Shown here: piece after piece, positions 30,420 through 55,200 of the stretch
How positions within the stretch are numbered: position 1 is the first letter of the stretch
Layout: each line of letters starts with the position of its first letter
Assembly: GCA_030674185.1 (NCBI GenBank)
Contig: CM060312.1
Coordinates: 27,494,835 to 27,558,834, forward strand
Origin: Monoplex corrugatus
Lineage: Eukaryota > Mollusca > Gastropoda > Littorinimorpha > Ranellidae
Length of the DNA: 64,000 nucleotides
Direction: 5' to 3'
Translations under genes and position numbers: made by a program
The notes under the pieces: model-generated
Database searches by the model: none
The model's input: the letters and a program-made list of their open reading frames with translations, nothing else
What the model was told of the DNA's origin: nothing

Positions 30420-32805
30420 TTTGAATAGAGTCCGTGACCGTCAGAAACAAAAGATCAGTGATGTTATACACTTTCACGTTTTTCACTCAATTCAAAAGAT
30501 CACTTGTCGGTTTATCGCGGTGGGAAGTCACCATGCCACTTCGCTGCCATCAACGATATCCATTGTGTCTTTTAACCCCAGTCTACACGAAAACTTGCTA
30601 TGTTCTCAAAATAATGTTTTCACTGCCGGGTTGATTTGCGGGAGAAAAAAAAAGTGTGAACGAATGTTTGGAAACATTCGACGGAGTGTGTGTGTGTGTT
30701 TTTTTTTTACATGTACACCTTTATTTTATTTCTATTGTAATACCATTTTTGAATGTTAATAAAACATTACGATGATGATGTGTGGATGATGATGATGACG
30801 ACGACAGTATGCTTTTTATTACCAAAAGCACACATAAATGACGACAACAATAATGATGATGAAAAAAATGATGATGATGATAATAACAACAACAACAATA
30901 ATAAAAATGATGATGATGATGTTGATGATGATGATGATGTGCGGTTGGTTATGAGGTCTGTTTTTTTTTTAAAGTGTCACTCACATAAGGGAAAATGAAG
31001 CATATACGAGAGCCACTCCTTTCTAGATGTAGTGATCGTTGTGGGACCCTTGTCTGGCTTGCCAGGCAGGAGGCCATTGCACACTGCCTCTCCTACATTA
31101 CTGTGCCTGTAACAACACTTTCTGGTGTATTCCCTGTTCTCAAAGAGTTTGCAACATGGAAAAAAAGGTGGTACGACTGTGCACCAGGTGGTATAATTGG
31201 GTAAAAGGGAGGAGGACTGGCTCCTTAAGTTAAATATGTGGTCACATGGCCCACTGCCATGTGGATATGCCCTGGCGTCCATCAACCAGCCCCCATGTAT
31301 AGGCAATACGAAGACTGGTCATCCCAACCACGGATCAGGTTAACAAGGATAAATTCTCAACGACTGTGAAAGTGGATGAGGATACACAGTCAAGTTGAGA
31401 CCCACTACCTTGTAGGTATCTTCAGAAGAAGAGAAGGCTTAAGAATAAACTCTACACAAATCCAGAATAGCCCCTAAGGTGGTGGGATGGCATATCACAC
31501 TACCTTCTGGCAGCTCCTACAAAAAGCTGATCCCAAATATGCTGCTGTGCATTCCTTTGGACTTTGTCAGCAAAGCAGAGAAGAGGATTCTGATGTCTAG
31601 GCAGCCCTGAGAATCTCCACTAATTCGCCCAGGGTATGTTCCGGGAGAGGTTACGTTAGTGCTGCTGGAAAGCAGCAGAACCAACAAGGAAGCCAGGGAA
31701 TACAGTTTTTGTTAAAGTTCAAACCAGATTGGCTGCATAAGGAACTGGTGTTACAGGTTGTCTTCGACAATGGAACAGGTCATCTCGCTGATCAGCTAAC
31801 TCCCATCTCAATTTGGGAAGCCCTTGAACAATAAATGCTGATCTGCCATTGTCTGTCTGCTTCAGTGGGTGCTCGGAGCCTAGAATTGAGTGACTAAGCT
31901 GTCCAAGACAAGTTGGAAAATAAGCTCACCACAGCCACAAAAACTGGACAGTTTATACTGAATATTCTTCTCTAAAGCAGCGAGAGCTGGACAAACTAAG
32001 TGCGCCAAGAGCACCATCTTAATAGTTTCCACCTTTTGGCTGTATTTGTCTATGGACAGTCAAGCAATTTTGCACGAATGTTGCTCATCTTAACGTCACT
32101 GTTGTTTGACCCGCTGAATTTCAGTGAAAGGACATCCACGGTGCTGAGCTATGACAACTTACATAATAGTTCACACAACATATTCTTTATATGTAAACGT
32201 AACTAGTCAAATACATAAATTAAAGCAGTATAACCATTGTCAGAGCACTCTAGGAGGGTCACCTAGGCTTGCTCCCTAACATTTTGTTTTTCTCTCTTTT
32301 TTTTTTCAGTACGTGATGTCTCCCTGAAAGATTTTTGTTTCGTTTGTAATGTTTCAGACTGGACAGTAAATTCTGACGAGTGTAAGGTCTATTTCGTTTG
32401 CTAGTCTTTGTCTTTATTTTTGTTTGTTCATATCGTTTCAAGAGAGACGACCATATTTTCCCTGTTTTGGGGATGTATATGCATTTTAATCTAATTAATA
32501 ATGTATCCCTGACAGTCGTTTTCCTTTTCTTTTTAATTAAATATTGAAATATACACATATTGAACAAAACAAAGCAAGCGCTTTTTTCTCTGTGAAATGG
32601 TCTCTTTGTTACACCTACACACAAAAAAATTAAACAAACAAACAAACAAACAAACAAACAAACAAACATGAAATAAAAATTTGGGAAAGTTACAAAGTTG
32701 AACTGATGCACAATAATCAAAGGGAAGCAACCAAAGTCATTTAAAATGTGATGTTTTTATCTGAGTTATGTCCCGTAATGACAGTACAAACTGAGACAAA
32801 CTAAT
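30420..32805. promoter_or_regulatory. Shared upstream region of two divergent genes
   Basis: The DNAJC2 start (minus, 30419) and the ADP-ribosylhydrolase-like start (plus, 32806) face away from each other across 2.4 kb. The region contains a GAT/TGA triplet tract (30767-30941), short ORFs without recognisable homology (30997-31204), and T/CAAA simple repeats (32630-32667). No TATA box is evident at either end. Promoter activity is inferred only from position. Confidence 0.4.
30767..30941. repeat. GAT/TGA triplet tract
   Basis: ATGATGATG and AACAACAAT runs with interruptions, about 350-520 bp upstream of the DNAJC2 start codon. The Asp/Asn-rich ORF (30753-30998) is repeat translation. Confidence 0.9.
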
Positions 32806-43234
<10,429 letters not shown>

Positions 43235-45230
43235 CTAGGATACATTTAGATTTATTAAGACACAGTGACAACCAGAACAACACTGATATGCACTCTGCAC
43301 TATGAATGCATACACATGTACATATGGACTGCATGGTTTGAAATTGTGGAACTGAATATTGGATGGGCAACAGAAAATATGGCTATTTATATGTGATACA
43401 AAGATGCAAATTTTCAGCCATTGACACGTAAAGCTCCCAGTCAAATTGCTCAGGTCTGAAGTGTGTGAATAAGTTCTATTCTTATTTACAAACCTCCCAT
43501 ACGGTAAATGGGGAAAAATACAGAGGAACAGATCTGTGGATATTCATAGATTCAGGTATGTATATCATTACGAGTCTGCCATCCGGAAACTGTTTGAAAG
43601 AAATGTTTCTGCATGTGCTTTTTTGTACATTGTGCAAAATATGGTTTAGCATCAAGTGTCAGTGGCGTAAGTGAAGCACTGTATAGAAGTTTTAAGGTAG
43701 TTGTCCCATAACCCATGAGGTCATAGGAGAGTGAAGTGGTAGAGACCTCAACTTTTCTCAGGGCTAACATTACAAACGATGGTGCCCATCTCCTCTCACT
43801 TGCTGCTTTACCTTTCCCTAACTGAAGGAAGTCAAGTACCCATTCACAGCTAGAGAGACTTAAGGTCGCATGCACATATAAAGTTGTACAGGCATGATTT
43901 GCTTCCATGCAAATTCGTGCAGCAAATTAAAAGTGAGTGCTTTACCTCTGTGCCAACCAGTTTTACTGATTTACTTTTGTTTGTCAGTTGCCTTCTGTCT
44001 CACTGGTTTAGGCTAAGATTGACAACCAGGTTTACTTTCATTTTGCAGCCTACATGACAATTGATATTTTGAAGTGAACCATGAATGTTTTGTACTGGTC
44101 AGCATTACAGTAATTTATGTATAATATTTATAATGATCTACATTATGATCACGACATGACCTGTAATAGAATTTTGTCTTGTTATTTGTGCAAGGTTTCA
44201 TTTTTTCAAATATATTTATTTTGTTCACATAAGGAGTAAGACTAAAAATCCTTTATGTCAAATTATAAACCATTCCAGTCGGCAGAAAGAAAAATTTGTG
44301 TAAATAATGCTGGATGTCAAGAGTGTTTCAGTAGTTTGAAGATTATTTTGAGAGATTTTCAAAAGTTTTTAGATTGTTTTTAGAGATTTTCAATAGCTTT
44401 TAGGCTGTTTTGAGAGCTTTTTAAGAGCCTGATATTCTAATGTAGAAGTATGCTGGAATACTGGATGATTTGGAAACTTTAGAAACACTGGATTTAGAAG
44501 CTATTATCAGATTGCATTTGGACCATGGCTTTGTATACATTGGTGATTTCCTTTGTTTAAGTCACTGTCTGAAAATATCAGGCTGCAGTACAATGCAGTC
44601 TTAAAAATGTGATATTTATTCATAAAATGTTGTACATGTACAGAGGTATACCTAAAGCATAAACTTTGGAACACTGTTCAGACTTATGGAAATATTTTAT
44701 CTTTTCCTATGACCAGTATGGTCGTTTAGGGTACCATGAGTTGGATTTTGAAGTGGAGTACTGCTGATCAAAGCCCAAAACTTCTTGTCTTTGAAACCGC
44801 AGGCGCTTTCTCTTAGAATCTCTTTTCTGTTTGTCATTTTACTTCATTTTGTTGTTGTTTTCTTCTCCTTATCTTCTTCCGTCTCTCACTCCTTATAACA
44901 TTTTTATTCATTGATTTTATCGCTGCCCTCTAGTCTGTGTGCCTTGCATCTTGCCACTGAACCAGCCCCAATTTTATTCATTTTCTTATATGTTTACTTT
45001 TGAAGGTTTGCTTTGTGTGCACATGTGTACACATGCTCTTTCCTTGCCCAGGTGAGAAATCAAGACAAGCAAGTCTTGTTGAATTTTGTGGACGTTTTTC
45101 CTGCAACTGTCTTTTTTGAAAATATTTTTAATTTTTGTCCTCTGATTAAATATAAATCTTGAGTTGTAAATAAGCACTGAATGGTGTGCTACCAAAGTGA
45201 TTTTGGAGCTTAACCATTTCTGTGCCAACG

Positions 45231-45240
45231 AATAAATAAA
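45231..45240 (+). terminator. Possible polyadenylation signal
   Basis: Overlapping AATAAATAAA, followed within 30 bp by GT/T-rich DNA. It lies 2.0 kb past the stop of the ADP-ribosylhydrolase-like gene, so it would imply a long 3' UTR. Confidence 0.35.
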
Positions 45241-45669
45241 GGTTATTCCCATTGTGCCAAGGAATTTTGAACATTTTGACTTCAGTTGTATATCTTCATC
45301 CAGTCAAGGAAAACCTTAAAAACTTTTTTCTGCTCAGTAAACATTACTCTTTCAAATTAAATCAATTATACTCTTTCATGTTAAATCAATTATAAATCAT
45401 GCGATTAAAAAAAAAAATACTGTGTTGCAACAATGTTAAATTTAACAGAAAAAAAGAAAAGCCCACATATTTTAGTTTTGGACACCAGCTTCTTGCAGTG
45501 TTTAACTGTTACCAGATATGCACATCTGTGTGCATGTTAACATTGTACACACTGCCATCATGTTACTACATGTTGCAAACCTTTTTTCTTTTGCATTTTA
45601 AATAGTTTGGTGGTCTGGATGAAGGACGTTTGTTTTCAGCAGAAATAAGCAAAAAGCAATTAAAAGTGT

Positions 45670-45825
45670 AAGTCAGTTGATTCCCTGCTTTCAATTAGTT
45701 TTATCTAAGCAGGTTGATTCTCTGCTCTTGATAGTCTCATCTAAGGAAGTTAATTCCCTGCTTTCATTATTCTTATCTAAGCAAGTTGATTCTCTGCTTT
45801 CATTAGTTGTATCTTTGTGTATTAG
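45670..45825. repeat. 44-bp tandem repeat, about 3.5 copies
   Basis: Copies of GTTGATTC(C/T)CTGCTTTCA.., TTAG or TTAT, then TATCTAAGCA, arranged head to tail. Confidence 0.8.
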
Positions 45826-48800
45826 AGCCTAAGGCAGGCACAACACATGGTACAGGTTTGCTTGGGCAATCATCACATCAGTATATTGACAGTCTGACAG
45901 ATTAGTGCTGGCATATCACTGTCCATGTGCAATGAGAATCCCTCTAGAACAAACGCCAAATGCTCTAAACACCCACTCATAGGAAGTCCCAATGCAAGGT
46001 GAAAATGCTGTAGGTCTATCACACTTTAAGATTTTACCTCTACAGTGTCTTCTCCCCTCTGGCCATGAGAGCCACTGACCATCGGTGCATGCATTCTTTT
46101 CAAATCGCTCGCTCATATTTGGAAATTTATATTCTTCTTCATTGTTTTATATAAGGCAATAGGCTATGCTGTCAGCAATATTTTTAGTATGTTGGTCACC
46201 AACGTGAGTAGTGAAGAATGGGTCAAGTCCAATTTGCAAAATGTTTGCATGCACCGATCATCATCACCTTCCCAGCCATTCAGTGAATCAAACTCCAGGT
46301 CCTGATCAGCACCTAGAGTTGTAAGACCTGGTACTTCTTTAGTCTTAAACGTTGATTTTTGTATGCAAATTCTGGGAACTGCATTGAGATCACTGAATGG
46401 TAGGGGGTCACATTTTCTGTTGCATGGAGAGAAAAGATCATAAAACATGCATACCTGATTATTATCCACTTATACGGGGAATGCTCAAGTTCATAATCAT
46501 GTCTTTAAAACAACTGGCATTTTCCTACTAAGCATAAAGGTGTCTGACCAAAATTTAATATTTGGTCAATACAGTGAAAGGGTACTTTTTTTCTCCAACC
46601 AAAGATTCAGTTGGTGACAAAGTAAGAAAGGTTACTTCACATTTTTTTTTTTTCGGGTGAGGATGGTTCATTTATGATTTTGACTTGGTGTGATGCGGCT
46701 AGAAAAGCTGAACTTTAAGGTCAGATGATGTCATTTTGTTTGATAGCCCTTGTGGTCAACCAGGCTTTTAACATGAATGGGATTTGGAAGAATTAACAGC
46801 GAGCCATCTCTATTTCTGTGCAGCAAGCGCTTGACATTTCATATCACCATTACCTACCTCTTCCTCAAGTCTTCCCCATTTCTTGAAAAAGACTTTCTTG
46901 ATATCAGACCATTTCATCTCATAATATGGCCAGTTTCTTCTTGCATGTAAGGGTGTGTGTGTGTGCGTAGAGTTGGTTTTGTTTTATTGCTGACAAAGTG
47001 TCTTCAGTGGTCTGGTTGCAACAGCATAATAGATTTTGCTGTGTACTTCAAGCAATTTTGGGTAATGTAGGCCATTTTTTATGTTCTAGTGTATTTATGT
47101 TGATAATTATGTTTGTATTCAGATTTTTTTTTAAACTCCTGGTCATACAACAACGTTCAGGGCATAACCTTAGATTATGTGCACAAATGCACTGATCTGT
47201 GTACCGAATTCTCTTTTCCAGGTGATTTTTTCCCCCCCCAACAGTCGTGGTGTTGCGTGTTTTGTTATAGCCCTGATATTACTGCACAATTGGCTGAGCT
47301 TTAAGCATTCACAGTGATGTTTGATATTTGAGTATGGTTTAATGTTCTACACTATCCTGATACAATTGTTAACCACTAATGAGAAGCTTAGTTAAGGGAT
47401 GTATGTTGTCATCATTGCTTATATTCGTTTGTGAAAATGTTATTAACCAAGAAGGAAGACTGGGTTCTTTGGTTTAAGATATTAATCAAGAATATTATGT
47501 TTTTTCTACACACCACATGCAAGTTTTGCCTGCGATTACTTAGAAGAAAGAAAAATAGTCTACAAATTCAGCTGTGCAGAAAGACAAATAAGAGCCTATA
47601 AGCTCAGCAGTGCATTGTGTGCTTCCTCACATTTTAGTCGATACCTCCACAAACGTACACACTTTCCTACAACGCAAGTTTCAGTTTCCCAAGATGTCAT
47701 CTCAATGACTGGAATAAAGTCATATGTGCAGACGCCACAGATACCATGTGGTTTATCTAAAACGATCATGGCAAAAGCCCTACACCCTGGCATAGGTGTT
47801 ACTGAAATGACCCTTAGCAAGAGCAGCTTTGATTTCACATGGAAAATGCCACTGTGATGGAAAGAGCAAGTTAATCATTTTCTAAACAGAACTTTGTCGT
47901 GGCAGGTGGAAAGGCCAGCTGCAGTTGTCCATTACAGTTTTACACTGACGTTCTTTTTTTCCTATCAGATTTCTGTGTGTGTAATGCACATTTGATTCCA
48001 CAGCTGCTTTAAAATCAGAAGTGAAGTTATGCTAACACGTTCCTATTTGAGACGTTACACAAGATTGTGTGTAATTGTGATCATGGTTTTCCTCTTTGAA
48101 CACTTTAACATTGTGACCAATTCTGTTCAGCAGTCAACTATCATTTTGACAAATTTGTGGTTCAGACCAGCTAACAAAACATTCTTGCTTTTTAAAGAAA
48201 AAAAAAAGGTGCATGTGCTTGTGGAATAGAATGGTATTTTTGTTCACAACAAAACATGCCTTCAGTTGTCATCCTACCTAGGCTTCAACCAGTCCACACA
48301 GTAGGTACAGGATTTGTTTCAATTTGAAACTGGTGAAGGGTTTACTTGCACGGAGTGGAACTGTTCGCAGCTGTTTTTAAAACACAAATTTAACAAACAT
48401 TCATCTTCTGCCATGCTAAGAGCAGCATTCTTCCATTGCAAAACTCCCATCAACTGGGAATCTGCACCGTTTTGTTTTAATTGCTGTTGAATTTAGAAAG
48501 ACTGACAAATATGTGAAACATTTTGTATTAATGCAATTATGCCAAATGAATGTATTGTATGTATGGTACAATGTATGTATTATATTTTAAGTACAATCTG
48601 GATCACTGCCTTTGTATCTGTGAGTATTGTATGGGATGGAATGAATACCTGCAAATGAGTAATTCATTAAGGTCAGAACTTTATCATACAAACATTCACA
48701 TCAAATAAAATACTAAACAGTAACGTCAAGAACACTTTTAATTCTTACATAAAATCACAATATAAACAAGAAGCCCAAAACATGAAAATTCACCTTCCTG

Positions 48801-50922
48801 TGCTTATAAATAAAACTGAAATGCTGAACATTTTGTGTTTGCTCTTGCTGATTATTAGACTGACGATGATGAATATTTAAATGGATAGCACAATAATGAA
48901 AAATTAAAACACTGAACATAAAGCTCAATAAGAAAAATTCCAGCTTTCACAATCATAACACTTGTCAAAGCTCACGTGATACTAAACTAAAAGTAATATG
49001 GTTGTATTAACATGACCTGGGAGGACGTAAAACAATGTCTCCTAACTATCAACAGAAACTTAACCCACACATTTTCTGTACATACAAGTTTCTGTTCATC
49101 AATGAACTTATGCTGAGCCCTGCCCACTTACACAATTGACTCCCTAGTTTAGTTTGTTTTTGAATTTCATTTTTAAGAGAAAGTACATATCCCCAGGGTT
49201 AAGTTGATCTTTTCTTTAAAAGTATTTAAAGGCATTTTAAATGCCAATAAATTTAATGTGACCTTACCAGGTGGTCAAATTTGTTGTTTTCATTATTTAC
49301 TAGATAACATAATCTGGTAAACATCTATACACACACAGAAGGAATCCTTGCTTGCACATTATCATGTTTGTTTTTACTGTGTCCTTGAAAATATCTAGGT
49401 CCATTCAAAAGCATGTTTTGCATATAGTAGATGTGTATGATTCGGTTATTAATTTGGACAAAAGATAATCTATATTTGGTGCACCAAAATATGAAAATGA
49501 TAAAAAAATTTCTTGTGGGCAAGATTTTGTTACCACTTAACCTATAAAATCCTTTCAGTATTAGTTATTTATATTTCACAAATGGCAGTGGGACACTGGA
49601 AAGGGCAAATATTGAAATACTTTACACATCCTGTGTACATATAAAACAAATGACACATTAAAAACTGTAGTTTACAAATGAATCAATAATAGTGTTTAGA
49701 ACAGCTTCAACACTGTGTTTAACACAGCTTTAAAATTGTCCATATTATTCACAGATGACACTTTTTGACAACACTTTAGAACAACAAAAACAATGTTTGA
49801 AACAACTGAGTAATAGGAACAAAACCAGCCATAACATTGCACAACTATCCAATGTTTATTCCATGAAACAGTCCTTGGTCTCTGTTCACAACACAGCCAT
49901 TACCCCTGGTCTTGCAATGTATTCTGTATATCAATTACACACAGTGCAACTAGCTGCCTTTCTCCTTTGATGAAATGCCTTTCCTAACACTTTAGGATGG
50001 ATTTTTATACGAGATATGACACTAAGTCAATGTGTGACCAGGTGATCCGAAAAGTGGACAGAAGAATGTTGACCACTAATCTGACACTATCATCTGTATT
50101 GGGTGTGTTTCCATTAAATCCTTTTGGGGGTCCAAATTCATTCCTTGATTGTGGCATCACTTGATGAAGAGTGCTTCACATCAGGAGTTTCATTTGATAC
50201 CTCTGACTTCTTTCCAACAATATCTTGATGGCCTTTACTACTTAACCTCTTGACTGCTGTTTTTTGACATTCTGTTTTCCACATGCTGGGAGAAAATGTG
50301 TCAAGACCATGTACACTAAAACAACTGTTGTTTCCATATTTGTGGGAATCTATGCATGAAATTACATAGAATGATGCACTAGGCATGACAAAATGTATTT
50401 TCAGACGGTTTATGTAGCATGTAATATTTTGTGGAAATTCTCTTTAAAAAAAAAAAAGCTCGAACTGCTCACAAAAGAAACAAAAATCAAAGGGAAAAAT
50501 AGAAGATGACGGCCCTTCTGACACAATTTCATAAATGTTCAGATTGAGGATGACCACCTGCTGACAGATCACCACAGCTGACGAGCTACAAAGAGCAGTA
50601 ACTTACAAGTGCACAAAGTGGCCTGACCTGGTCACGTTGCGTACTGCTGCCATGCCCTCCACCCAATCACCCTACTCCTCTCCTTACCACTTGTAATATT
50701 TACTCCCTGGAAGCGGTGAGTGATTTTACAATGTTGGGACTGTGTACTGCAACACTTTGAAGGTGTGTTGGCTGGCCCGCAGTACTGCCTGTGGCCACAA
50801 ACCCTTTGTCCCATGCTCGTAGGATCTGTCAGGTGCACATTTCACACCAACAGCGAGTAATTACTGCAGTTTTCAACCGCTTCTTGTCTCAGAAATTCTT
50901 TTTTGAATCATTCCAGTCTTTC

Positions 50923-50999
50923 ATAAGTTAACTCGCATGCTTTCAAAGGCTGAAATAGTTTTTTTATAAGTTAACTCGCATGCTTTCAAAGGCTGAAAA
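50923..50999. repeat. 43-bp direct duplication
   Basis: ATAAGTTAACTCGCATGCTT followed by TCAAAGGCTGAAA occurs at 50923 and 50966 with no mismatch over about 33 bp, so it is recent. Confidence 0.9.
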
Positions 51000-51059
51000 C
51001 ACATAGGATTGCAAGACAGTCCGGGTGTCGCCATTTTGCTGAAAACCTGTTTCTATTCT

Positions 51060-51230
51060 CAGAAAAATAAACCAATCTGGTGAGGGTTGCATACAACAAA
51101 AAGTCATGTAGAGGAAGCAATCATTTTTATGAACCCTCTCTGAGACTACCAACATCAGTCAGTGCTTGTCTCCCATTTACATTGGCTGAAACGCATGTTG
51201 AACTACCTCCGTTAATTTTATGTTTGTGTG
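51060..51230 (-). repeat. Unclassified repeated element, copy 1
   Basis: The minus strand aligns with 58290-58415 (plus). Shared blocks are AAACATA(A/G)AATTAACGGAGG, ATGGGAGA, AG(A/G)GGGTTC and CTTCC.CTACATGACT. Possible fragment of a transposon coding region; family unknown. Confidence 0.5.
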
Positions 51231-51802
51231 CATCAAAGGCTTTGAAAGCTCTTAAATGTTATACTGGTGATGGTTATGGGGTTAATACATTTTGAAGATA
51301 CCAGCCATTCCAAACAGGTAATTGTAAGCAGCTGAGCAGTTCTTTTGTAGGCATACCTAGCAGGTGAATTAGGTTTGATGTCATCAGGAACAAATTTTCC
51401 ATTTATATCCGAAGTCAATATGAACATGTACCCTCAAACACTTGCTTGTCCCTGATCTTAAAAACTGAGACAAATATCTATTAGCACTCACAATTATTAT
51501 GACTGAACATACAACAGAAAATACAAAGTCAGAACAACAATGAGCTTTTCCCCAGAAGGTGTGCCAAACCTTCCTCTCCAACATTTTACAATAGTTGAGA
51601 AAAATCAACAAATAAATTACTACAGAGCACAAAACAGAAGATCTGGTTACCAGCGAAGAATCAACAGAACAAGTACCAGCATAAACAAGTAGAAATTTAA
51701 CTGGAAGGGTATTTGTGAAGAAAATTTACAATACAACAGTATATCCCAAAGAATTGATTTCAGTGTAAATGTCCATGAAAACCTCATTGAACTTCATACT
51801 TG

Positions 51803-51808
51803 TTTATT
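51803..51808 (-). terminator. Possible polyadenylation signal of SMC1A
   Basis: AATAAA on the minus strand, about 470 nt after the SMC1A stop. Plausible by position only. Confidence 0.3.
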
Positions 51809-52275
51809 CTCTATTGACTACTTTCAAACTATACGCAAATCAGTTCTTTGATGGCAGTCAACCACAGATTTCTCAGTTGTCATCATGGCAGACTTCAGGG
51901 TCCAAAAGTGACACCATCACTGCCTGTGCTCATACACCACTTCTCTGTCTGCTATCCTGATGTTTGCCTTCTATACATCACTTCTCTGTGTCTGCTACCC
52001 TGATGTTTGCCTTCCATGGTTTACTTTGAGAGTGATATCACTCAGTAAGAGACTATATATAACATGGATCAAATTGGAGGAAAACCACAGTTTGTAAAGT
52101 ACAGTTCATTCATAATGAACCCATGTTCATGAACCTCTCTGCAGCTGCTGCCAAAAACATCATGCTGGTCAACATATGTACATAACATCCACCAGTTTTG
52201 GTACCATGCCCAAAATAGCATTCTGCCTCATATTGCGAAGATCCTTGAGTCAAGTATTTTTCTCCAGCTGTCTCT

Positions 52276-55200
52276 TCATCTCATGTAGGGCAAGTCATCT
52301 CGCTCTTTTTCTTCATCAGCATGGGGGTCTGGATATTGTGTCAAGTCTAATGTCAGGCTGTTACTGATGACACAGTCCCCTTGCTGTAAAAAAACATAAC
52401 CTTTTAGCACACTTGACAGAAAGAAGAGGGGGGAAAAAAGGAAAGAAAACCAGAAAGGGAGGAAGAAACATGCATAACCTGCATACATCATAATGCTTCA
52501 CTGCCATTATTTCACAAAAAAGTTTGACTGTGATGCTGTGCGTAACTGTATGTTTGTGTGTAAGACAGATACTTTAGCATCCTATGGACTACTACTCTGT
52601 TAGCTAGTGACTGTATGTGGTATACAAGCAGTGTAGCAATCTAAACCTTTTCAAAATTTTCGTTTTCTCAAGATAGCATATCCATACTTGAAATAAATTC
52701 CAAAATGATCATGGCACATGCCAAAAACATGCACATAAGCCCTATGCAATGGCAAGGTCTTGAAGACTTTACCTAATGTAAAGGTAAACTTATAAAAGTG
52801 CAATATTCATATGCATACACAAACTTGAAGCAAAAACTGACATATTGCATCTGGAGTATTATTATGACCTGCAAGCAACTATTTCCAGAAAAAAATTCAT
52901 CAAGTGCAGGACAAACAAAACTACAACAAACGTTCCTTGGACAGAAAGTACTGACCCAATACACCATTGTTGATGTAATGTCATTCATTGGCAAAGTAGT
53001 CACAACAGATTAATACTGATTGGAAGGTCATGGGTTTGAATCCCCAACAGTCCAAAAAATTTGTGTGGGATTTTTTTAAGCTCTGGCAAGCTCCTACCCA
53101 CTGACAAACTCTTACCCTGAGCTGAACGTTTTATGGCCTTGTTAGGAAAACTGGGACCACAAAACTGAGTCTGCATTTCTTTTTTATGTGTCATTCTGAA
53201 TGTTGCTTCCATTTCCTCATCCAAAACCAAAGGTGTCAACACTTGGATCTGTGACGACACGATACACTATGAAAGCAAGATAGAGTAAAGCCCTGACATG
53301 CTATGTCAAAACTAAAGTTTACAGTATAATCACTATCATCTCTGATATGCCATCTATATCCAAAAGGAACGTTTATAGCATGATCACTATTATCCTGATT
53401 TTTGTCACTATAGCACTGTCAAAACTTGTTCCAAATTCTGTGGTCTGTCATACCCAGCTCTCATGTTCAAGTTTTGATTGGTCTGGAGTGTGTAGAAAGT
53501 CAAAATAAGCTGCGTAAGGGCAGTAGTACAGAAACAAAAAAAGTAAAGCATCTGCCTCTTTTAAGTCGATACTGGACCAGGCATACTAAAAGTTGAAAAA
53601 AAATCAGAAAGCACTGTCCATTAATAATCCAAATCAAGGCAAGATCTATCTTAGATTAAAAAAAAAAAAAAAAAAAAGCATTTTCACCTTTTCTTATCTC
53701 AGTTTTGCCCTACACCTTCTGCTCTCAACATCCCCCCCCCCCACCCATTATGAATAAATACATGAATAACAAAACAAAACCTACAAATAAAATACAAATG
53801 AATAAAAGAACTAACCTCTGGATAAATACCAATCAGAGCATCAGCCCTGTTGTAAAATTCCTCCTTCAAGGAAATCACAATGCACTGAAACTGGCTGTGT
53901 GACTGCTCACGGATATATGCTGCTACCTGTCATGAACACATTGATATCCATGTAAAGTAAGTACAAAAAATGTTTACCTGTTAAGGTAAGGAGGAAAAAA
54001 CCACTAACCAAACAAAACAACAGCAACACCAACAACAAAACACCCTCAGACTCATACACTAGCATTTTCATTATGCTAACTTAGGATCTTTCAATTCATA
54101 AAGGAGGATTCGATATTCACTGCACTGCAAGTTTCTTGTATGGCAATTAACAATCATGAAAATTCCTCAAACCTATGTAAAAATATACATACAAAGTCTT
54201 GAGACAGGCATGAAAACATGAAGATCAGAAAGGGTGGGGGGAGATTTGGGGGCCACTAGAGATAACGTGGAGCAATGCTCCGGCAGGGGTCAAGGAACCA
54301 AGCCTCTTGAAATTGAACGGGTTGTATTAATTTAGAATATTGTAAAAAACAGCATGATCAAAGAGAACTGACTTTCAAATTAAGCATGAACAAAGACGAA
54401 AAAGAACAATCTTCCAACAAATTGGGAAAAATTGCAAGAACTTCTGCCTAAAAGAGAAGTTTTTATGCCTGTTGACAGAAGAAGAAGAAAAAAACCTGTT
54501 TAATCACGAAAGGTTCTATGTATTTGTTTGGTTATCTTCCACTCCTTTAACTAATCAAATCATCTCGCCTGAAACAAAAATGCAAACACATGTACAAATG
54601 GTCTTTTTCAGGACTTGTCATACTTCAGCAGCAGTTATTAAAAATCTCCCAAAAATTGTTTGTGCAGGTACGACCATTATCAATATCCATGCAGATTCAA
54701 ATCATGTATACAATTTTGGGAGAAGAAAGCAGTGTTCACCTTGCCAATGTTGGTGTTGTCCAGAGCAGCATCAATCTCATCCAGAACAAAGAAGGGGGCT
54801 GGCTGGTAACTGAACACACAATGAAATAACATTTTTTGTCTTATCAACAGACAACAAAACAATACAGAAAAAGCAGTTTTCACACATTTGTGTATATTAC
54901 AAACATTTACCATTTATTTACAACTTTCAACATTCAACTACTAAAAGAAAAAGACACATAAAGAAGTCTCAGGTCCAACCTGAAGAAAAAATACACTTGA
55001 TGCCAGAATTGCAATACTCGATGGATAAACAATACTTTAGCGACTGGGATTTATAAAACCAAGGTGCAGTGGAATATCAATCTGTTCTGAAATACACAAT
55101 CAGAAGATGACTTGTACTTGGGACTGCAAACATCACCCACAAATTTCAACATACCTGTGAATGGCAAAGAGCAGGGCCAAGGCAGCTACTGTCTTCTCCC

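Larger units (their letters stand above)
43235..52275. other. 9-kb region between convergent gene ends, no gene recognised
   Basis: It holds the 3' UTRs of the ADP-ribosylhydrolase-like gene (plus) and SMC1A (minus). Open frames such as 46164-46469 (minus) and 47596-47838 (minus) have no motif I recognise and no convincing splice partners. Features inside it (44-bp tandem repeat, 43-bp duplication, repeated element at 51.1 kb, possible orphan exon at 50.15-50.30 kb) are listed separately. Confidence 0.5.

Noticed and set aside
30997..31306. Overlapping ORFs on both strands near 31 kb
   Set aside because: No motif or homology I recognise and no splice context; probably chance or an old repeat.
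46164..46469. 101-aa minus-strand ORF in the 43-52 kb gap
   Set aside because: No recognisable domain and no supporting splice sites; kept only as part of the gap description.
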